64,000 bases of DNA from Clostridia bacterium (GTDB taxonomy: Bacteria; Bacillota; Clostridia; Oscillospirales; Acutalibacteraceae), in NCBI GenBank assembly GCA_017537365.1, contig JAFYKZ010000030.1, forward strand, positions 17,615-81,614, given 5' to 3'. Below, piece by piece: positions 23,273-32,204 of the stretch. A program made the position numbers and the translations under genes. The notes beneath the pieces were generated by a model that saw nothing but the letters and a program-made list of their open reading frames with translations, was not told where the DNA came from and did no database searches. Position 1 is the stretch's first letter; the number at the start of each line of letters is the position of its first letter.

Positions 23273-24844
23273 CTAATTCAGATAGTTATCAGGTAAATCG
23301 TTTTCTATAAGCAAAACGGTATTACTGTCGGCAAATTTTTGGAAAATTTCGTATGCCGCCATAAAACTTTCGGCAACAAACATTTTCTCTTTATCAAAAT
23401 CGGTGCTTAAAACCGCTTCTTGCATAGGCTTAGAGCGGTTTATCCCTACGAATATTATTATATCACAGAATTTCGAGGCTTCAAGACCTAAATTATAATT
23501 ACACTCGTATTCTTTTTTACCAAGTTCAATAAGACCAGGGGTTATAATGATTTTTTGCATACCGTCAAACGAGCCTAAAACTCTAACCGCCTCAATACTT
23601 CCTTCGGGGTTTGCATTATAAGCATCGTCAATAAGTAAAGAGCCGTTATAATAAGGCTTTAACTCCAAGCGGTGTTCGTAGGCATTAAGGGAACTGACTG
23701 CAAAAGCAATATCCTTTGGGTTAACCCCTAATTCATAAGCCAATGAAGCAGCACCCGAAATGTTTATAATACTGTGAAGACCTAAAAGGCGGGAGTTTAA
23801 ATGTATGGCTTCATCGCCTAAATTAAGGTCAAATTCAGAACCTGTTTTACCATATGTTATATTTTTGGCAGTAAAATCGAAGTCCTTTGAGCTTCCGTAA
23901 ACTAAGAAGTTAGATTTATCTATTCGGCTCAAAATCTCGGCACTGTCTCCGTTAACAAAGGTTTTGCCTTGTTTTTTTGCAACTGCATCTGCTAGCTCAA
24001 ACTTTGTTTTGAAAACATTATCAACCGATTTAAAGGTTTCAAGATGCTGAGCTCCGACCGAGGTTATAAGAGCAAAATCAGGGTGGACTATATTGCAGAT
24101 TTCTTTTATATCCCCAACATTTTTAGCCCCCATTTCGCAAATAAAAACCTGAGTTTGCGGTTTTAATTGCTCGCGGATAGTTCTTACAATTCCCATTGGA
24201 GTGTTAAAGCTTTGGGGAGTGCAAACGGTGTTGTATTTTTCGCTTAATATTCTGTTTAATATAAACTTGGTGGTTGTTTTACCGTAGCTTCCGGTAATTC
24301 CTATAACAATTAAATTTTTATGATTTTTTAAAATTCTTTTTGCGTCATTAATATAATAAAACGCAAATGCCTTTTCAATCGGCAAAGCCAAGGCCCAGGA
24401 AAGATAGGTGTTTATTGGATTTATAAACCCTAAAATAAAGGTAACAAGCAACGAAATTCTACCAACAAGGTTATTTCCAAAAATGCTATAAAGAGTAACA
24501 GCTGCGATAAAGGGCAAAATATAAAACGCTAACTGACGCTTTATTCTACCTGTGAAAATCAAAGGCTTTATAGAATTTTTTTGAGTTTTAATTGCAATAA
24601 TTATGCTGACTACTGCATAAATTAATGCAAAAACAACTAATACATAATAAAGGTTAAAATACAATAAAACTGATGCTAAAAAATAGCAGATTGTTTGAGA
24701 TAGGGGAAGGTTTTTAATTAACCAACCTGTATAACGGGAGGGGAAATAGGAGTTTTGTTGCAACATTTGGAGTTGGCGGATACTGTTAAAAACTGAGCCA
24801 ATACTTATAAGTGCGAGAGTGGCTATAAGTAAATAAAATTCCAT
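23273..24844 (-). CDS. MurF-like Mur ligase with an N-terminal membrane domain
   Basis: MurF adds D-Ala-D-Ala to UDP-MurNAc-tripeptide. Residues about 175-523 match the MurF central and C-terminal domains: P-loop GITGSYGKTTTK near 182, the GAKNVGDI segment near 243, and the MurF hallmark DDAYNANPEGS near 412. The first about 170 residues, which in MurF bind the UDP-sugar, are replaced by about five hydrophobic helices (near 2-20, 45-65, 66-88, 108-128 and 132-155). This suggests a membrane-attached ligase, perhaps working near lipid-linked intermediates; that is inference. ATAGGAGG precedes the ATG. It lies between an alpha/beta hydrolase and ddl, supporting a D-Ala-D-Ala role. Confidence 0.85.
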   Translation of the reverse strand: MEFYLLIATLALISIGSVFNSIRQLQMLQQNSYFPSRYTGWLIKNLPLSQTICYFLASVLLYFNLYYVLVVFALIYAVVSIIIAIKTQKNSIKPLIFTGRIKRQLAFYILPFIAAVTLYSIFGNNLVGRISLLVTFILGFINPINTYLSWALALPIEKAFAFYYINDAKRILKNHKNLIVIGITGSYGKTTTKFILNRILSEKYNTVCTPQSFNTPMGIVRTIREQLKPQTQVFICEMGAKNVGDIKEICNIVHPDFALITSVGAQHLETFKSVDNVFKTKFELADAVAKKQGKTFVNGDSAEILSRIDKSNFLVYGSSKDFDFTAKNITYGKTGSEFDLNLGDEAIHLNSRLLGLHSIINISGAASLAYELGVNPKDIAFAVSSLNAYEHRLELKPYYNGSLLIDDAYNANPEGSIEAVRVLGSFDGMQKIIITPGLIELGKKEYECNYNLGLEASKFCDIIIFVGINRSKPMQEAVLSTDFDKEKMFVAESFMAAYEIFQKFADSNTVLLIENDLPDNYLN

Positions 24845-24856
24845 TTGAATTACCTC

Positions 24857-25615
24857 CTATTTGATAAAACTTCTAAGTATTGCGTGCGCCTGATAAGGAT
24901 TTTCGCAAAAAGAATAATGACCTGCTCCCTTTATAACGCAAAGGCCTGCATCAGGAATAAGGCTTTCTATAATTTTAGCATCACTTAACGGAGTTGCGGT
25001 ATCGTTTTCACCCCATATTAAAAGGGTTGGAGATTTAATATTAGATATTATATCTCTCAAATCGGTATTAACGAGCGACACCATAGTTTGCCTTAAAACT
25101 AACGGAGCCGCATTATAATCGGCAGAGCCATAGTGATTGCGCGCTTTTTCAAGCAAACCCTCAGAATAATTTTTAATTATAGGAAGGCTAAGCGACCATT
25201 TTATAGCTTTGAAGCTTTTAGCTCTGAATTTTTGTTTAAAACTCTTTTTGGGGATAAGCCCCGCAGAGTCTAAAAGAACAATTTTAGGGGGATTAACCAT
25301 ACTCTCGGCCGCCATTTTTAAAATAGTTCTTCCGCCATGAGAATGACCTATTAAAATCGGATTTTCAAGATTTAATTCTTTCATAAATTTAAGAACAAAA
25401 TCGCAGTAATCTTCTAATTTCCAAGGTTTTTCCATAGTATCGGAGTTTCCGCAACCGGGAAAGTTTACCGCAACCAAACGGCAACGGTCTGAAAGAGCAG
25501 ACATAATACCTTTATAAACATCAAAGGAAGAATTCCAACCGTGCAAAAGCAAAACAGGTATGCCGCTTCCTTGTTCGGTGTATTCAATATTAAGTCCATC
25601 AATATTAATATACAT
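24857..25615 (-). CDS. Alpha/beta hydrolase fold protein
   Basis: The 252-aa protein has a complete catalytic triad in the usual order: nucleophile elbow GHSHGG (about residue 92), acid in GENDTATP (about 203) and histidine in GAGHYSF (about 229). The oxyanion region LLHGWNSS is near 25. No signal peptide is seen. Substrate is unknown; such genes commonly sit beside MurF-like and Ddl genes in Clostridia as far as I recall, so an envelope-related esterase or amidase is possible. It starts 22 bases after pgeF and ends 12 bases before the MurF-like start, consistent with one operon. Confidence 0.8.
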   Translation of the reverse strand: MYINIDGLNIEYTEQGSGIPVLLLHGWNSSFDVYKGIMSALSDRCRLVAVNFPGCGNSDTMEKPWKLEDYCDFVLKFMKELNLENPILIGHSHGGRTILKMAAESMVNPPKIVLLDSAGLIPKKSFKQKFRAKSFKAIKWSLSLPIIKNYSEGLLEKARNHYGSADYNAAPLVLRQTMVSLVNTDLRDIISNIKSPTLLIWGENDTATPLSDAKIIESLIPDAGLCVIKGAGHYSFCENPYQAHAILRSFIK

Positions 25616-25637
25616 AATTTTCTTCCTTTCAGTAGTT

Positions 25638-26471
25638 TCAAACTAGTTCTATAATCGCGGCAAGATTTCCTCTTTTTCCGGCGGTTGCTCTGTGTGAATG
25701 AAGGGAGTCTGCATTGCAACAGGTGCAAATATCAGAGCAGTCAATATTTTCAGGTTTTATCCCTGCATTTAATAAAATTAAAAAATTGGCTTTAACCAGG
25801 TTAAGCATATATTTTCCGTTTTCTTTGGGTGTAAATATATCTTCAAGGTTTAGAAAAGATATTTTTTCGAATTCTTTATAAACAGGAGAGTCGACCTCAT
25901 AGCAACAGTCAAGTATGCAAGGACCGATTCCTACTATTATATCCTTAGGGTTAGAACCATAAAGCTCGGTCATTTTATCGACGGTAACTTTGCCGATTAA
26001 CTTGGTGGTTCCGCGCCAACCCGCATGAGAGGTGGCAGCAACTCGTTTTACAGGGTCGCAGAATAATAGGGGAGTACAATCTGCATATTGAGTAACGAGA
26101 GCCACACCGGGTTTATTGGTGATAAGACCGTCAACATCCTGAAAAGACGGTTTTGAAATACCGGTACCTTTATGGCTTTCGTCAACCACTAAAACATTAT
26201 TAGTGTGTGTTTGATGGCTTAAAACCAAGCCGTCTTTATTAATACCTTCGGCATCGCATAAAATCTCATAATTTTTTAAAACATTTTCTCTTTTGTCGCC
26301 TCGGTTAAAGCTCAAATTCATAGAAGCGCAGTCGCCCTCGCTTACACCGCCTAGTCTGGTTGAAAAAATATGTTTAACGCATGAAAGTTTATCGAGCTTT
26401 GGGAATTTAATGTATTCTAATTCACCTTTTTTGATTACGGTTAAATTATTCGATTTAAGCAAGCGTTTCAC
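25638..26471 (-). CDS. pgeF: YfiH/PgeF family copper-type oxidase fold protein (peptidoglycan editing factor)
   Basis: The family was called laccase-domain or polyphenol oxidase; E. coli YfiH (PgeF) removes L-Ser wrongly placed in the peptidoglycan precursor. The 277-aa protein has the three metal-binding signatures SHQTHTN (about 85), YADCTPLLF (about 128) and SHAGWRGT (about 147), plus the CCNADSLHSHRATAGKRGNL tail. The gene overlaps the end of cpsB by 17 bases. Its position just upstream of MurF-like and Ddl genes fits a wall-precursor quality role. A purine nucleoside activity has also been reported for relatives. Confidence 0.88.
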   Translation of the reverse strand: MKRLLKSNNLTVIKKGELEYIKFPKLDKLSCVKHIFSTRLGGVSEGDCASMNLSFNRGDKRENVLKNYEILCDAEGINKDGLVLSHQTHTNNVLVVDESHKGTGISKPSFQDVDGLITNKPGVALVTQYADCTPLLFCDPVKRVAATSHAGWRGTTKLIGKVTVDKMTELYGSNPKDIIVGIGPCILDCCYEVDSPVYKEFEKISFLNLEDIFTPKENGKYMLNLVKANFLILLNAGIKPENIDCSDICTCCNADSLHSHRATAGKRGNLAAIIELV

Positions 26472-27180
26472 CGCCTATAATTTCGTTATAAAGTTTTTCT
26501 GAAAATTCAGTCAGTTTTATCTTAATATCCTCACCGTATTTATGACCTATATGTTCATAAGCCTCTTTTAAACGGGGAGAACGGGTATCTGCTGAATGAG
26601 AGTCAGAAGCTAATATTATATCAACTTCTGATTTTAAAAGCATTTTTATCGGTTTAGAGAATAAAGGATTTAAAACCGAATCGGCATTAATTTGTATGGG
26701 AATATTATTGAGTTTTAGAAATTTAACGAATTTTCTATATTTTTTAGCGGCAAAATAACGCTCAGCATGAGCAATTATCGGAATGATATTTGCATTGTTT
26801 TTGATTTTTAACAGGTCTTCAAAAAGAGGTTCTTTAATAACCGCGTTGGTAAGTTCTAATAATAAATAATTAGAATTGTTAAGGCAGAAATTATTGAGCT
26901 CATCAGAAAGTCCGATATCCTTATAATATAAAAGCTCGCAGCCTTTGTATATTTTTGGAAGTTTCCTTTCTTTTGAAGCTTCCAAAAGGCAGTCAAACGC
27001 TTTATTTACAGTTAAATTAAAGGCTTCAAGACTATGCAAAGAAGGATAGAAGTGCGGTGTTGCGATTACATCGGTGATACCTTGCTGTTGCATAAGCTTT
27101 AAGATTTTCAAGGCTTCGTTCAGATTTTTAGCACCGTCATCAACCGCAGGCAAAATATGCGAATGAATATCGAAAATCAC
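26455..27180 (-). CDS. cpsB: CpsB/YwqE-type PHP-domain tyrosine-protein phosphatase
   Basis: CpsB-type metallophosphatases dephosphorylate the tyrosine kinase that governs capsule or exopolysaccharide assembly. The 241-aa protein has the PHP motifs: FDIHSHILPAVDDG at the start, ATPHFYPS near 43, IIAHAERY near 135 and SDSHSADTRSPRL near 192. A GTG start at 27180 is chosen because AAGGAG sits eight bases upstream; the GTG at 27189 overlaps that site. It follows cpsD after a hairpin, and together with cpsC and cpsD forms the usual regulatory module, though polysaccharide-building genes are not adjacent. Confidence 0.9.
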   Translation of the reverse strand: MIFDIHSHILPAVDDGAKNLNEALKILKLMQQQGITDVIATPHFYPSLHSLEAFNLTVNKAFDCLLEASKERKLPKIYKGCELLYYKDIGLSDELNNFCLNNSNYLLLELTNAVIKEPLFEDLLKIKNNANIIPIIAHAERYFAAKKYRKFVKFLKLNNIPIQINADSVLNPLFSKPIKMLLKSEVDIILASDSHSADTRSPRLKEAYEHIGHKYGEDIKIKLTEFSEKLYNEIIGGETLA

Positions 27181-27215
27181 CGTTATCACTCCTTACCAAC
27201 ATTAAAATTGTTAAA

Positions 27216-27258
27216 ATGGCGGTTATAACAGCTTTGATTTCTGTTATTTAACCGCCAT
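27216..27258 (-). terminator. Hairpin between cpsD and cpsB, possible attenuator
   Basis: A 16-bp stem interrupted by one 2-base bulge (27216-27231 with 27241-27258) and a 9-base loop lies between the genes. On the minus strand only a short, broken T-tract follows, so termination is probably partial. Confidence 0.55.
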
Positions 27259-27278
27259 TATTTTTATTTTCTTTAGTT

Positions 27279-28145
27279 TTATGGTTTTCCGGGCTTTTTG
27301 GATTTTTTACCGTAGCCATAACCATATCCGTATCCGTAACCATAACCACCGTAGCCATAACCATATTTTCTGTTATAGCCGTTTTTATTATATTTATATT
27401 TATAATATTTTCCGGTATTATTGTCAACCGCGTTAAGAACAACACCTAAAATGTTAACATTAAGTTTTCCTGTGTTACTTAATGCTACTCTGAATGCTTC
27501 ATAAGTTGTAATTTCTGAGCGGATAACAAACAACAAGCCATCGCATTTTTTGGAAATTACAAGTGTGTCAGATACTAGGTTTACAGGGGGAGTATCAAAA
27601 ATCACATAATCATAATTTTCTTTTAAGGTTTTAAGCAAGGTATCAAATTCCGCAGAGTCAAAATATTCGCTGGAATTTGCATTCATTTTACCGCAGGTTA
27701 TAACATCTAATGAAGGACTAAAATGCTTAACCGCTTGCTCATAGGTTGCTTCACCCATTAAAATATCTAGACAGCCAACGTCATTTTTAATTTTTAACTT
27801 TTGGTGAATAGTACCGCGGCGAATATCTGCATCTACGATTATAACCTTTTTATCATTTAGTTTAGAAAGAATGATTGCAATGTTAACCGATGTGGTGGAT
27901 TTACCTTCGGAGGCATTTGCACTTGAAATTGCAACGGCTTTTCCGCCTATTTTGTCTAAAGCAGTGGTAAGCTGAACTCTAATGTTTTTATATGCCTCAA
28001 CAACCGAAAAGGGAATAGCAGTTGGATTTTCGGGATTTATAATTTTGGGCGATTTAGAGGCTTTTTTAGTGTCCTTTATTATTTCTTTGACGGCTGTTAC
28101 AGGTTTTAAGTTTTCATTTTCATTTTTGGAAGATTTATTTGCCAT
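27279..28145 (-). CDS. cpsD: CpsD/CapB-type bacterial tyrosine kinase with tyrosine-glycine tail
   Basis: BY-kinases autophosphorylate a C-terminal tyrosine cluster and control polysaccharide polymerisation with CpsC. The 288-aa protein has Walker A SSANASEGKSTTSVN (about 80), Walker A' IIVDADIRRG (about 115) and Walker B YVIFDTPPVN (about 180). The last 45 residues are an unusually regular Tyr/Gly run with alternating GY units and a basic end, giving over a dozen tyrosines. ATG 28145 follows GGAAGGAGTG; a longer open frame from 28226 translates the cpsC tail region. The gene overlaps the cpsC end by 11 bases. Confidence 0.92.
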   Translation of the reverse strand: MANKSSKNENENLKPVTAVKEIIKDTKKASKSPKIINPENPTAIPFSVVEAYKNIRVQLTTALDKIGGKAVAISSANASEGKSTTSVNIAIILSKLNDKKVIIVDADIRRGTIHQKLKIKNDVGCLDILMGEATYEQAVKHFSPSLDVITCGKMNANSSEYFDSAEFDTLLKTLKENYDYVIFDTPPVNLVSDTLVISKKCDGLLFVIRSEITTYEAFRVALSNTGKLNVNILGVVLNAVDNNTGKYYKYKYNKNGYNRKYGYGYGGYGYGYGYGYGYGKKSKKPGKP

Positions 28146-28944
28146 TTTTATTCGCACTCCTTCCGTAATAACTATATGAATTATAACCATAATAACCATA
28201 ATAACCGTAATATCCGTTTTTAGCATTTCTCGAATATTTGCCGGAGCGAGCAGCGGTAAAGTCAGGTATAGAACCTAAAACAGGTATATCAAAACGCTCT
28301 CTGAAATCTTCTTCGGTAGTTATACTTGTATTTAGAAGATAAATAACAAATAATACTGCATAAACCAATGCGGCACCAAACATTGCCATCATAAGGGTGT
28401 TTTTAGTTGTTTGGGGATAAACTTGATAAGCATTGTCGGCACTATAGCTTGACAATCTCATATCGGGAAAGCTATTGGTTAAATAGTCTGGCAATATTGC
28501 TAAAAATTCATTAGTAAGTCTGATTGATTCTTCACGCGAGCCGGTAGTTAAGGTTATATCAATAAATAAACTTCTATCGTTTCGTTTGGCAATACTGGTC
28601 ATACTTTTTAACGCACCATAGGAATACTGACCGTCAAGCTTATCGGAAAACTCTTTATAAACCTGATTTTCACTAAGCATTTCTATTATTATGTTACCAA
28701 TGCTGATAGATGCAGAAATATCGCTATTATTTATACCGGTATAATTACTGTTTTGAGCAATATATTCTTCTATATTGATACCGCCGTTTGTAATGAGCAA
28801 TGAGCCTTTTGCAGAATATTTAGGAGCACAAAAAAATTCGCAATAAGCATAAGCGCCGGCTCCAAATAAAACGGCAGAAAGTATAAGTATTAATATGTTT
28901 TTTAAAGCTATATTTAATAGCGAAAGTAAAGTAATACCCTTCAA
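28135..28944 (-). CDS. cpsC: CpsC/Wzz-type chain-length and kinase-activator membrane protein
   Basis: CpsC-type proteins span the membrane twice and activate the partner kinase through their cytoplasmic end. The 269-aa protein has helices at about 10-35 and 178-202 with an extracellular Wzz domain between, and a short cytoplasmic region containing FRERFDIPVLGSIPDF. The C-terminus is unusual: a repeated GYYGYYG segment rich in tyrosine, echoing the kinase tail. The start is a TTG at 28944, supported by GAGGTG upstream and by a promoter at 29010-29037. Confidence 0.88.
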   Translation of the reverse strand: MKGITLLSLLNIALKNILILILSAVLFGAGAYAYCEFFCAPKYSAKGSLLITNGGINIEEYIAQNSNYTGINNSDISASISIGNIIIEMLSENQVYKEFSDKLDGQYSYGALKSMTSIAKRNDRSLFIDITLTTGSREESIRLTNEFLAILPDYLTNSFPDMRLSSYSADNAYQVYPQTTKNTLMMAMFGAALVYAVLFVIYLLNTSITTEEDFRERFDIPVLGSIPDFTAARSGKYSRNAKNGYYGYYGYYGYNSYSYYGRSANKNGK

Positions 28945-29009
28945 AAAATCACACCTCGTTGAGAATTATTACATTAAAGCTTTTTTAAAAGCATTATCGA
29001 CCAACTATA

Positions 29010-29037
29010 ATTATATCACAAAAAAAATATTTTTCAA
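29010..29037 (-). promoter_or_regulatory. Promoter of the cpsC-cpsD operon
   Basis: Minus-strand TTGAAA (29032-29037), 16-bp spacer and TATAAT (29010-29015) lie about 65 bases before the cpsC TTG start. Confidence 0.65.
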
Positions 29038-29064
29038 GAAAATTATGATATTAAATAACAAAAA

Positions 29065-29844
29065 TCAGTATTCTAAGTTTTTAAGTTTTTCAAGACTTTC
29101 AAAGATTTCGGAATATTCTGTATATGCATCTCTATAAACTTCTATCATACAGTTGCCTTCATAGTTTTCTGATTTAAGTAAATCAAAGAAGCCTTTGAAA
29201 TCGAAGCCTGCTTTAAAGGGAAGAGTACAGTCGGTTGCAACCGAGTGGTCGCTTATATGGCAGTGTTTAATATTTTTCGAAAATTCTTTAAACAATTCCT
29301 GGGGCAAATATCCGCAACGGACCGATTGTTTAATATCAAAACAAAACTCTGCTTCGTCCCCTAAAATATCAACCATTGAACGCAAAAATTCTATATCGCC
29401 TGCTCTGAAAAGACGAACATTTTCTTGCAAAACGGTAACTCCATTTTGTTTTGCCGCTTCCTTTAAAGCCATATATCGTTCGCAGTATTCTTCGTCTGAT
29501 AAAATGCCGTTTGGTTTACCGCCGTGCATAATAATATATTTAGCGCCAAGCTTTGCCGCGATTTCTGAATAACGACGGTAAATATCCAATGATTCATAAA
29601 ACCTGCGCTCGTAATTTGAAAAAATCATAAAAGATTCTGCAAGAGACATAGTGGGATGGCAGGCGGTTATATTTATATCGTATTTTTTCTTTGTCTCTAA
29701 TAGAATATCAATAAAAGCGGGTTTTAATTCCGATTCGCAGTTAAAAAATATTTCACTATTTTTCACTCCTGCTTTGCCTATTTCTTCGAGAGCGAGCTCG
29801 GTTTCTAAGGGATAAAGAGAAGCAGTTGACACGCCGATATTCAT
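29065..29844 (-). CDS. TIM-barrel protein, sugar phosphate isomerase/epimerase family
   Basis: The 259-aa protein matches the xylose-isomerase-like TIM-barrel family. Likely metal-site residues appear at strand ends: CHPTMS (about 62), MHGGKPNG (about 105), LQENVRLF (about 140), CFDIKQSV (about 168), HCHISDHS (about 192) and MIEVYRDA (about 240). Substrate cannot be predicted; relatives include sugar epimerases, inosose dehydratases and endonuclease IV. GAGGTG precedes the ATG, 13 bases after rqcH, so it is probably the last gene of the yhaM-trmK-rqcH run. Confidence 0.82.
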   Translation of the reverse strand: MNIGVSTASLYPLETELALEEIGKAGVKNSEIFFNCESELKPAFIDILLETKKKYDINITACHPTMSLAESFMIFSNYERRFYESLDIYRRYSEIAAKLGAKYIIMHGGKPNGILSDEEYCERYMALKEAAKQNGVTVLQENVRLFRAGDIEFLRSMVDILGDEAEFCFDIKQSVRCGYLPQELFKEFSKNIKHCHISDHSVATDCTLPFKAGFDFKGFFDLLKSENYEGNCMIEVYRDAYTEYSEIFESLEKLKNLEY

Positions 29845-29857
29845 ATTTTCACCTCGC

Positions 29858-31531
29858 TTATGGATTCACATAAATGGTTTTATTGGTTGTATAAATAACC
29901 ATACCGAGTTTAGCACCCGACGGTTTTTTAACATTTTTGATTAAAGTATAATCAACGGGAACCTGAGCGGAAGCAGCGGCTTTTGAGTTTTGAGCTGCTA
30001 ATTTAGCTGCAAATAAAATAGTTTCGTCGCTTATATCTTCTCCACAGCAAAATATAACAACATGAGACCCTGGAATATTTTTGGTATGAAACCAAAGGTC
30101 ATTCTTAGAGGCTAGCTTGGTTGTTATATAATCGTTTTGAGTGTTATTTTTGCCAACAAGAATTTTAAAGCCTTCAATACTTTCATATTCTTTAAAACTG
30201 TTTGAAATGAGTTTAACTTTTTTATTGCCTGCCGATTTTATATATCCTGCACCTGATAATTCCTGTTTTATTTCTTCGAGCTCTGAAATAGTAGAGCATC
30301 TGGAAATAGAGTCTAAAACCGAGTCGAAATATAAAAGCTCTTTTCGGTCTTGCTCGGTTAGAGCAGTTAAGGTTTGCTCGGCGGTATAGGTCTTTTTATA
30401 ATCTTTAAAATATTTTTCGGCATTTTTTGAGGGACTTAAAGCAGGGTTAAGCGGAATTTCTATTAATTTTAAGTCTTCATCATAATAGTTTTGCACAACC
30501 GCTTTTTTAGAGCCATTTTTAATATTATAAAGATTTGCCTTTAAAAGCTCACCGTAAATTCTGAGAAGTTCTCTGTCCTTGCATTTTTCAAGTTCTTCCA
30601 AACGCAAAGCAAGTTTCTTTTCGGTTCGGTTTTTAAGATTTGTTATAAGTCTTATAATATCGTGGGCATAGGCTTTTATACGGCTTTGGGTATCTCTTGA
30701 TGTATAAAAACTATCAAGCATAAGGCTGAAATTTTCGAATTCTTCATTCTTATAGTTCTCGCCATATTGCTTTATAGGCATAAAACAGTAATCGAGCGTG
30801 CTACCGTCCGGTTTATAAATTATATTAGGGATAGGCTTTTCTGAAATAAAGCCTTTTATTTTGTTTAAAGCATGGTCTAAGCTTAAATCTTTTTTAAAAA
30901 GATATTCGGCTTCTCGGCAAATAAGCGGAGAAAGCCCATCAAGCTGAGATAAAAGAAATTTAGAAATATCAATGTTTTTAAGGCGGGTTTCTTCGGCCAG
31001 TGCTTTGAAATCGCATTTTAAGGGATTTTTTTTCTTTAAGCTTTCCGGGTATTCATAAATAGCATTTGGCAGAATATATCTTTTAGAGGTTTCAACATCG
31101 CTATGCCTTAAAGAATCAATGATTTTACCGTCAAAGTTCACAAGAATAACATTTGCGCTGCCACTGATAAGCTCGCATATAAGTTTTAATTTTATGCTAT
31201 CGCCCATTTCGTTTGTTGCAAAGAAGTTAAGCTCGGCAACTCGTTCAAAATCGGGTTGGGTAACGCTTTCTAATTTTGCACTTGATAAATATTTTCTAAG
31301 CAGCATGCAAAAATTAGGCGGAACAGCGGGATTTTCATATTTGTTTTCGGTGAAATGAAGTCTGGCGCTTCCTTGCTTTATGGTTATTAAAAGCCTTTTG
31401 GCAAAGCCTTTTTTGCGCAACAAAAATACCAACTCATCTTTTGAGGGCTGGTAAATTTTATCTATATGACTGCCTATGGCTTCATTTAATTCTTTAAGAA
31501 TAAGGTTTAGAAGAATACCGTCAAACGCCAT
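29858..31531 (-). CDS. rqcH: Ribosome quality-control protein RqcH (NFACT family)
   Basis: RqcH binds stalled 50S subunits with peptidyl-tRNA and recruits tRNA(Ala) to add alanine tails that mark the chain for degradation. The 557-aa protein has the family start MAFDGILLNLILKEL, the NFACT-N domain with SARLHFT near 54, a helical coiled-coil middle (about 280-390) and the NFACT-R domain with DLWFHTKNIPGSHVV (about 480), which contains the conserved D/W/H set. Older annotation calls such proteins fibronectin-binding. It overlaps the end of trmK by 11 bases. Confidence 0.93.
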   Translation of the reverse strand: MAFDGILLNLILKELNEAIGSHIDKIYQPSKDELVFLLRKKGFAKRLLITIKQGSARLHFTENKYENPAVPPNFCMLLRKYLSSAKLESVTQPDFERVAELNFFATNEMGDSIKLKLICELISGSANVILVNFDGKIIDSLRHSDVETSKRYILPNAIYEYPESLKKKNPLKCDFKALAEETRLKNIDISKFLLSQLDGLSPLICREAEYLFKKDLSLDHALNKIKGFISEKPIPNIIYKPDGSTLDYCFMPIKQYGENYKNEEFENFSLMLDSFYTSRDTQSRIKAYAHDIIRLITNLKNRTEKKLALRLEELEKCKDRELLRIYGELLKANLYNIKNGSKKAVVQNYYDEDLKLIEIPLNPALSPSKNAEKYFKDYKKTYTAEQTLTALTEQDRKELLYFDSVLDSISRCSTISELEEIKQELSGAGYIKSAGNKKVKLISNSFKEYESIEGFKILVGKNNTQNDYITTKLASKNDLWFHTKNIPGSHVVIFCCGEDISDETILFAAKLAAQNSKAAASAQVPVDYTLIKNVKKPSGAKLGMVIYTTNKTIYVNP

Positions 31532-32204
31532 TTAAAACTTCCTCTATTTCGGTAAAAACCTTTTTATAGTATAAAAATTCTTTTTGTTTTTTGGGTATAT
31601 TTTCAAGACTTTCCATACATTTTCTATTTCTTTCAAGCTGTTTTTTTATGTATTTATATCCGCTTTCGGTTTTGGGATTAACTTTGCCTATAAAATAAAA
31701 CCCTTCTGTTTGAGGATTTGAAACACCTTTAAAACAAACCTTCATAACGGAATAAAGCTTTGAGTTTTCAAAAACAGCTTTTTCGCTTATAATTTCATAA
31801 CCGTTTTGATATAAAAATTTTCGCAAGGCTTCGGGTGAGGTTGTTGGCTGCAAAATAAGATTAAAATCTTTTCTTGCGGCAACCTTTTTTCCGCATTTAA
31901 TTATCTCAGCAATAACTTCGCCACCCATACCTGCAATTACCGCAGTATCAATCTCGCCAGGATTTATAGCTGAAAAGCCGTTAGATAAACGGAGTTCTAT
32001 TCCTGAAATTCCTGATTTTTCTATATTTTTACGGGCATTTTCGAGCGGTTTTTTTGCAATATCAGCGGCAATAACCTTATCGGTTTTGCCGCTCTCAATT
32101 AAATGTATGGCAAGAAAGCCGTGGTCTGTTCCAATATCACAAACCATAGCTTTCTCGTTTATAAATTCTGAAATTGTTAAAAGTCGCTCGCTTAGCTTTA
32201 ACAT
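31521..32204 (-). CDS. trmK: tRNA (adenine22-N1)-methyltransferase TrmK
   Basis: TrmK methylates N1 of A22 in tRNA. The 227-aa length is normal. Motifs include LSERLLTISEFI at the start, the SAM site VCDIGTDHGFLAIHL (about 21-35), AADIAKKPLENAR and AVIAGMGGEVIAEII (about 90), followed by LQPTTSPEALRKFL and a coiled-coil C-terminus (about 180-227). The ATG overlaps the stop of the DUF1858 gene by one base. TrmK and a NIF3 protein are often neighbours in Firmicutes; here the NIF3 gene is at 56802 instead. Confidence 0.93.
   Translation of the reverse strand: MLKLSERLLTISEFINEKAMVCDIGTDHGFLAIHLIESGKTDKVIAADIAKKPLENARKNIEKSGISGIELRLSNGFSAINPGEIDTAVIAGMGGEVIAEIIKCGKKVAARKDFNLILQPTTSPEALRKFLYQNGYEIISEKAVFENSKLYSVMKVCFKGVSNPQTEGFYFIGKVNPKTESGYKYIKKQLERNRKCMESLENIPKKQKEFLYYKKVFTEIEEVLNGV

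Noticed and set aside
27300..27420. Direct repeats suggestive of a CRISPR or VNTR array
   Set aside because: The repeats are in-frame Gly-Tyr codons of CpsD with no spacers of CRISPR length.
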